From: Fusobacterium ulcerans ATCC 49185
GTDB taxonomy: Bacteria > Fusobacteriota > Fusobacteriia > Fusobacteriales > Fusobacteriaceae
Length of the DNA stretch: 64,000 nt
Reading direction: 5' to 3'
Assembly (NCBI RefSeq): GCF_900683735.1
Contig: NZ_LR215979.1
Location: forward strand, 3,038,001-3,102,000
The notes under the pieces are model-generated. The model was not told the DNA's origin. It did no database searches and was given only the letters and a program-made list of their open reading frames with translations. A program made the position numbers and the translations under genes. Of this stretch, positions 62,085 to 64,000 are shown piece by piece (positions within the stretch are counted from its first letter, which is position 1; each line of letters starts with the position of its first letter).

Positions 62085-62520
62085 TTTTTTCCCTGTGTTT
62101 TTAGATATGCAGAATAAAAAAGTCCTTGTAATAGGAGCTGGAAAAATAGCCTTTAGAAAAACTGAAACTCTTTTGAGTTATGGGGCAAAAATTAAAGTTA
62201 TTACCAGGGATATAAAAGAAGAGAAATTTAAAGAACTGAAAAATATTGAATTGTCTTTAGAAGACTTTAAAGAAGATATGCTGGAAGATATATTTATGGT
62301 AGTTGCTGCTACTGATGATTCTGTATTTAATAAATATATTTTTGAATTATGCAGTAAAAAAAATATACTTGTAAATAATATTACTTCTAAAACAGAAATG
62401 AACTGTCGTTTTTCAAGTATTTATGAAAATGGTGAGTATCAAATTGCTATTTCTGCAAAAGGAGATCCTAAAAAATCAAAGGCTCTTAAAGAAAAAATAA
62501 GTAAATTTTTTAACAATTAA
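62074..62520 (+). CDS. precorrin-2 dehydrogenase (SirC/Met8 N-domain type)
   Basis: 148 residues from ATG 62074 inside the hemL end, with GGAG nine bases upstream. It has only the NAD-binding domain (VLVIGAGKIAFRKTETLL) and the short linker (INNITSKTEMN-like: NNITSKTEMNCRFSS). The C-terminal helical chelatase domain of CysG or Met8 is missing. It oxidises precorrin-2 to sirohydrochlorin. Iron insertion must be done by another protein (SirB/CbiK type), not seen here. This step feeds the siroheme reductase at 3.4 kb. Confidence 0.88.
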   Translation: MENNFFPVFLDMQNKKVLVIGAGKIAFRKTETLLSYGAKIKVITRDIKEEKFKELKNIELSLEDFKEDMLEDIFMVVAATDDSVFNKYIFELCSKKNILVNNITSKTEMNCRFSSIYENGEYQIAISAKGDPKKSKALKEKISKFFNN

Positions 62521-62537
62521 TATATTAGGAGGTAGTA

Positions 62538-62915
62538 ATGAAAAGAATTATCCATACTGAAAAAGCTCCTGCTGCTTTAGGACCATATTCACAAGCTGTA
62601 GAAGTTAACGGAACTATTTTTGTATCTGGACAGATACCCTTTGTTCCTGAAACTATGTCTCTTATATCAGAAGATATACAGGATCAGACTAAACAATCTC
62701 TTGAAAATGTGAAAGCCATCCTTGAAGCTGCTGGATATACTTTTAAAAATGTGGTAAAAGCTACTGTCTTCATAAAAAATATGGAGGATTTTGCTCTTAT
62801 GAATGAGGTATATAATGAATACCTTGGAAATATAAGACCTGCAAGAGCATGTGTAGAAGTTGCAAGACTTCCTAAAGATGTAAAAGTAGAAATAGAAGTT
62901 ATTGCTGTAAAATAA
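62538..62915 (+). CDS. ridA: RidA/YjgF family enamine/imine deaminase
   Basis: 125 residues. EKAPAALGPYSQAVEVNGTI and the active-site Arg in RPARACVEVARLPKDVKVEI are intact. It hydrolyses reactive 2-aminoacrylate/iminobutyrate, protecting PLP enzymes. AGGAGG precedes the ATG. It is last in the tetrapyrrole operon, where the PLP enzyme HemL might benefit. Confidence 0.95.
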   Translation: MKRIIHTEKAPAALGPYSQAVEVNGTIFVSGQIPFVPETMSLISEDIQDQTKQSLENVKAILEAAGYTFKNVVKATVFIKNMEDFALMNEVYNEYLGNIRPARACVEVARLPKDVKVEIEVIAVK

Positions 62916-62952
62916 CAAAAAAGGTCAGTACAACATTTACTGACCTTTTATA
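62914..62952 (+). terminator. terminator of the tetrapyrrole operon
   Basis: AAGGTCAGTA pairs perfectly with TACTGACCTT (62921-62948), with A and T tracts, between convergent genes. Confidence 0.85.
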
Positions 62953-62959
62953 ATTCATA

Positions 62960-63232
62960 TTATTTTCCTATTTTTACTTTAGTAGGAATAAATTTTACTA
63001 TTGGTAAAGGATAGATTGTCATTCTTTCTCTTGTTTTTGGATTGCTGATTACTCTAGGCTTTCTTTTAAGAAGAGAAAAAGTTCCTATTCCTTTGAATTT
63101 TATGCTTCCAGCTTCAACAATATTGTTTTCTATCAGGTTTAGAAATACCTCTACATCTTTTTTTGCATCAGCATTAGTTATTCTTCTATCATGATTTTCT
63201 TTATACTCTTTTATAAATTGTAGTTTATCCAT
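62960..63232 (-). CDS. HU-family DNA-binding protein
   Basis: 90 residues, the usual HU length. EVFLNLIENNIVEAGSIKFK and GIGTFSLLKRKPRV, followed by NPKTRERM and a C-terminal KVKIGK, show the HU fold. The DNA-binding arm motif (RKPRVISNPKT) keeps the conserved Pro/Asn region. It bends DNA nonspecifically. It overlaps the upstream HU-like gene by eight bases. Confidence 0.9.
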   Translation of the reverse strand: MDKLQFIKEYKENHDRRITNADAKKDVEVFLNLIENNIVEAGSIKFKGIGTFSLLKRKPRVISNPKTRERMTIYPLPIVKFIPTKVKIGK

Positions 63233-63530
63233 CTATCTTCCCCTCTTCAATCTCATTATGTATAGACTTTATAAGGCCTTTCCCTGAACTGAATTTTATC
63301 TTTCTGCTTCCAGGAATTATCATATCTCTTTTTGTTTTAAGTTCTACTATTCTTCTAGGTCTAATATCTTTCATATCAAAATTTCCCCAATCTTTGAACT
63401 TAACTTTTTCCCCTCTTTCAAGAGCCCCTTTTACAGTTTTCCAAAAAGTATCGATTTTTTCTTTAGCCTCGTCTAAATTTTTTAACCCTCTTTCTTTCAT
63501 ATACAGTTTTAAAAACTCTTTTTCTCCCAT
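63225..63530 (-). CDS. divergent HU-like DNA-binding protein
   Basis: 101 residues from ATG 63530, with AAGGAG five bases upstream. The HU fold is visible: ERGEKVKFKDWGNFDMKDI and then RPRRIVELKTKRDMIIPGSR. Compared with ordinary HU the arm has no proline-asparagine tip, and the C-terminus is extended and acidic (NEIEEGKIDG). It may pair with the following HU gene as a heterodimer, as the eight-base overlap implies coupled synthesis. Confidence 0.85.
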   Translation of the reverse strand: MGEKEFLKLYMKERGLKNLDEAKEKIDTFWKTVKGALERGEKVKFKDWGNFDMKDIRPRRIVELKTKRDMIIPGSRKIKFSSGKGLIKSIHNEIEEGKIDG

Positions 63531-63533
63531 CAT

Positions 63534-63833
63534 AGCTCCTTTTAAAACTAATTTTATTTCCCCGTGATATTAAAAACTGAACTTATCATGTGACATTTTA
63601 TTAAACTCTTAAAAGCACATCTATTCAAACCATTTATTACCTATTTTAACGTTTAAATCTCTTTATGTCAATATAATTTCTTATTTTTATCATTATTAGA
63701 AAAAATATCATGTAAGTTTTAGTATTTAACCTATTTTTTTATACAAAAAAAAGAACGACTATAATTTTTTTAACAAATCCATAGATGCTATTAATCTCTG
63801 GATTTTAATCTATTTTAGCCGTTCTCGTTATTT
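63534..63833 (-). terminator. intergenic region with large terminator hairpin of the bactofilin gene
   Basis: On the minus strand GAACGGCTAAAAT (63813-63825) pairs with ATTATAGTCGTTC (63752-63764), with an inner stem AATCCA/TGGATT, and ends in T8 (63743-63751). The hairpin therefore ends transcripts coming from the bactofilin gene. The remaining 63534-63740 is AT-rich with no ORF or clear promoter, apart from the upstream region of the HU pair. Confidence 0.65.
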
Positions 63834-64000
63834 TTACTTCATTTCTATATATTCACTTGGTTGTTTTTTCTGATTTTTACCTTCAAAATATGAATCTTCT
63901 TCCACTATTAATTTAGAACTTGTTATATCTCCTACTACTTTACTATTGGTTAATATTTCAACAATATCAGCTTCCAGTTCTCCTTTGCATATACCACTTA
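63834..64000 (-). CDS. bactofilin (polymer-forming cytoskeletal protein), C-terminal part
   Basis: The reading frame enters from the right edge and ends at TAA 63834-63836. Visible residues include CKGELEADIVEILTNSK, VVGDITSSKLIVEEDSYFEG and a tail of about a dozen residues, ending YIEMK. The regular hydrophobic repeats with G-E/D-I and the terminal FEG are those of the bactofilin beta-helix (DUF583). Bactofilins form filaments that organise the envelope. The N-terminus is outside the window. Confidence 0.8.
   Translation of the reverse strand, partial: SGICKGELEADIVEILTNSKVVGDITSSKLIVEEDSYFEGKNQKKQPSEYIEMK

Overview
The window is AT-rich chromosomal DNA (roughly 30% GC by eye) from an anaerobic, Gram-negative-type bacterium, most likely a Fusobacterium of the ulcerans/varium group. 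The evidence is the combination of low GC, strong GGAGG ribosome sites, fermentative genes (pflB/pflA, a lactate/2-hydroxyacid dehydrogenase), superoxide reductase plus rubredoxin under a PerR-type regulator, LPS-core glycosyltransferases, and a ZTP (pfl-motif) riboswitch ahead of pflB. Species assignment is inference.

Layout. 1-5 kb: end of a LysE-type exporter, a secreted DUF4846-like protein, a small Cys-rich protein, a secreted PQQ-type sugar dehydrogenase and a siroheme sulfite/nitrite reductase. 5.3-10 kb: a two-component system, a GT9 heptosyltransferase-like gene, a broken small secreted-protein gene and a DUF975 membrane protein. 10-14.4 kb: one operon of RpiR regulator, IT-superfamily transporter, nitrilase-type amidase and M20 deacylase. 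14.6-19 kb: tsaD, pflA and pflB, with the ZTP riboswitch. 19.1-26 kb: a long minus-strand run of LPS-core genes (GT2, three GT9, a WaaY-like kinase) leading into recA-recX-plsC. 26.2-29.4 kb: tRNA-Met, perR-superoxide reductase-rubredoxin, a GNAT gene, truA and a six-tRNA cluster (Pro-Gly-Arg-His-Lys-Leu). 29.6-40.6 kb: an OmpA-like lipoprotein, a 2-hydroxyacid dehydrogenase, a patatin phospholipase, PBP4-type DacB, an FMN-binding protein, an HxlR regulator/flavin oxidase pair bracketed by two identical intergenic elements, an EamA transporter, a deaminase plus purine permease, and LysO.

40.7-52 kb holds the most unusual block: a compact set of siphovirus-like tail genes (tail tube, chaperone, tape measure, distal tail, hub, collagen-like fibre) with endolysin and holin. 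It is governed by an S24 autocleaving repressor and four matching operators (TTATAC-N6-GTATAA). No capsid, portal, terminase or integrase gene is present. I read it as a candidate F-type tailocin (phage-tail-like bacteriocin), with a defective prophage as the alternative.

52-64 kb: gap-pgk with a GNAT gene, a RluA-type pseudouridine synthase, then a plus-strand tetrapyrrole operon hemA-hemC-cobA/hemD-hemB-hemL-precorrin-2 dehydrogenase-ridA. Two overlapping HU-type genes follow, and the window ends in the C-terminus of a bactofilin.

Functional links. The tetrapyrrole operon runs from glutamyl-tRNA to precorrin-2/sirohydrochlorin, which fits siroheme supply to the reductase at 3.4-5 kb and possibly cobalamin. 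RecA in the same window would be expected to trigger cleavage of the tail-cluster repressor after DNA damage, coupling tail production to SOS. The ZTP riboswitch ties formate production by PFL to one-carbon/purine status.
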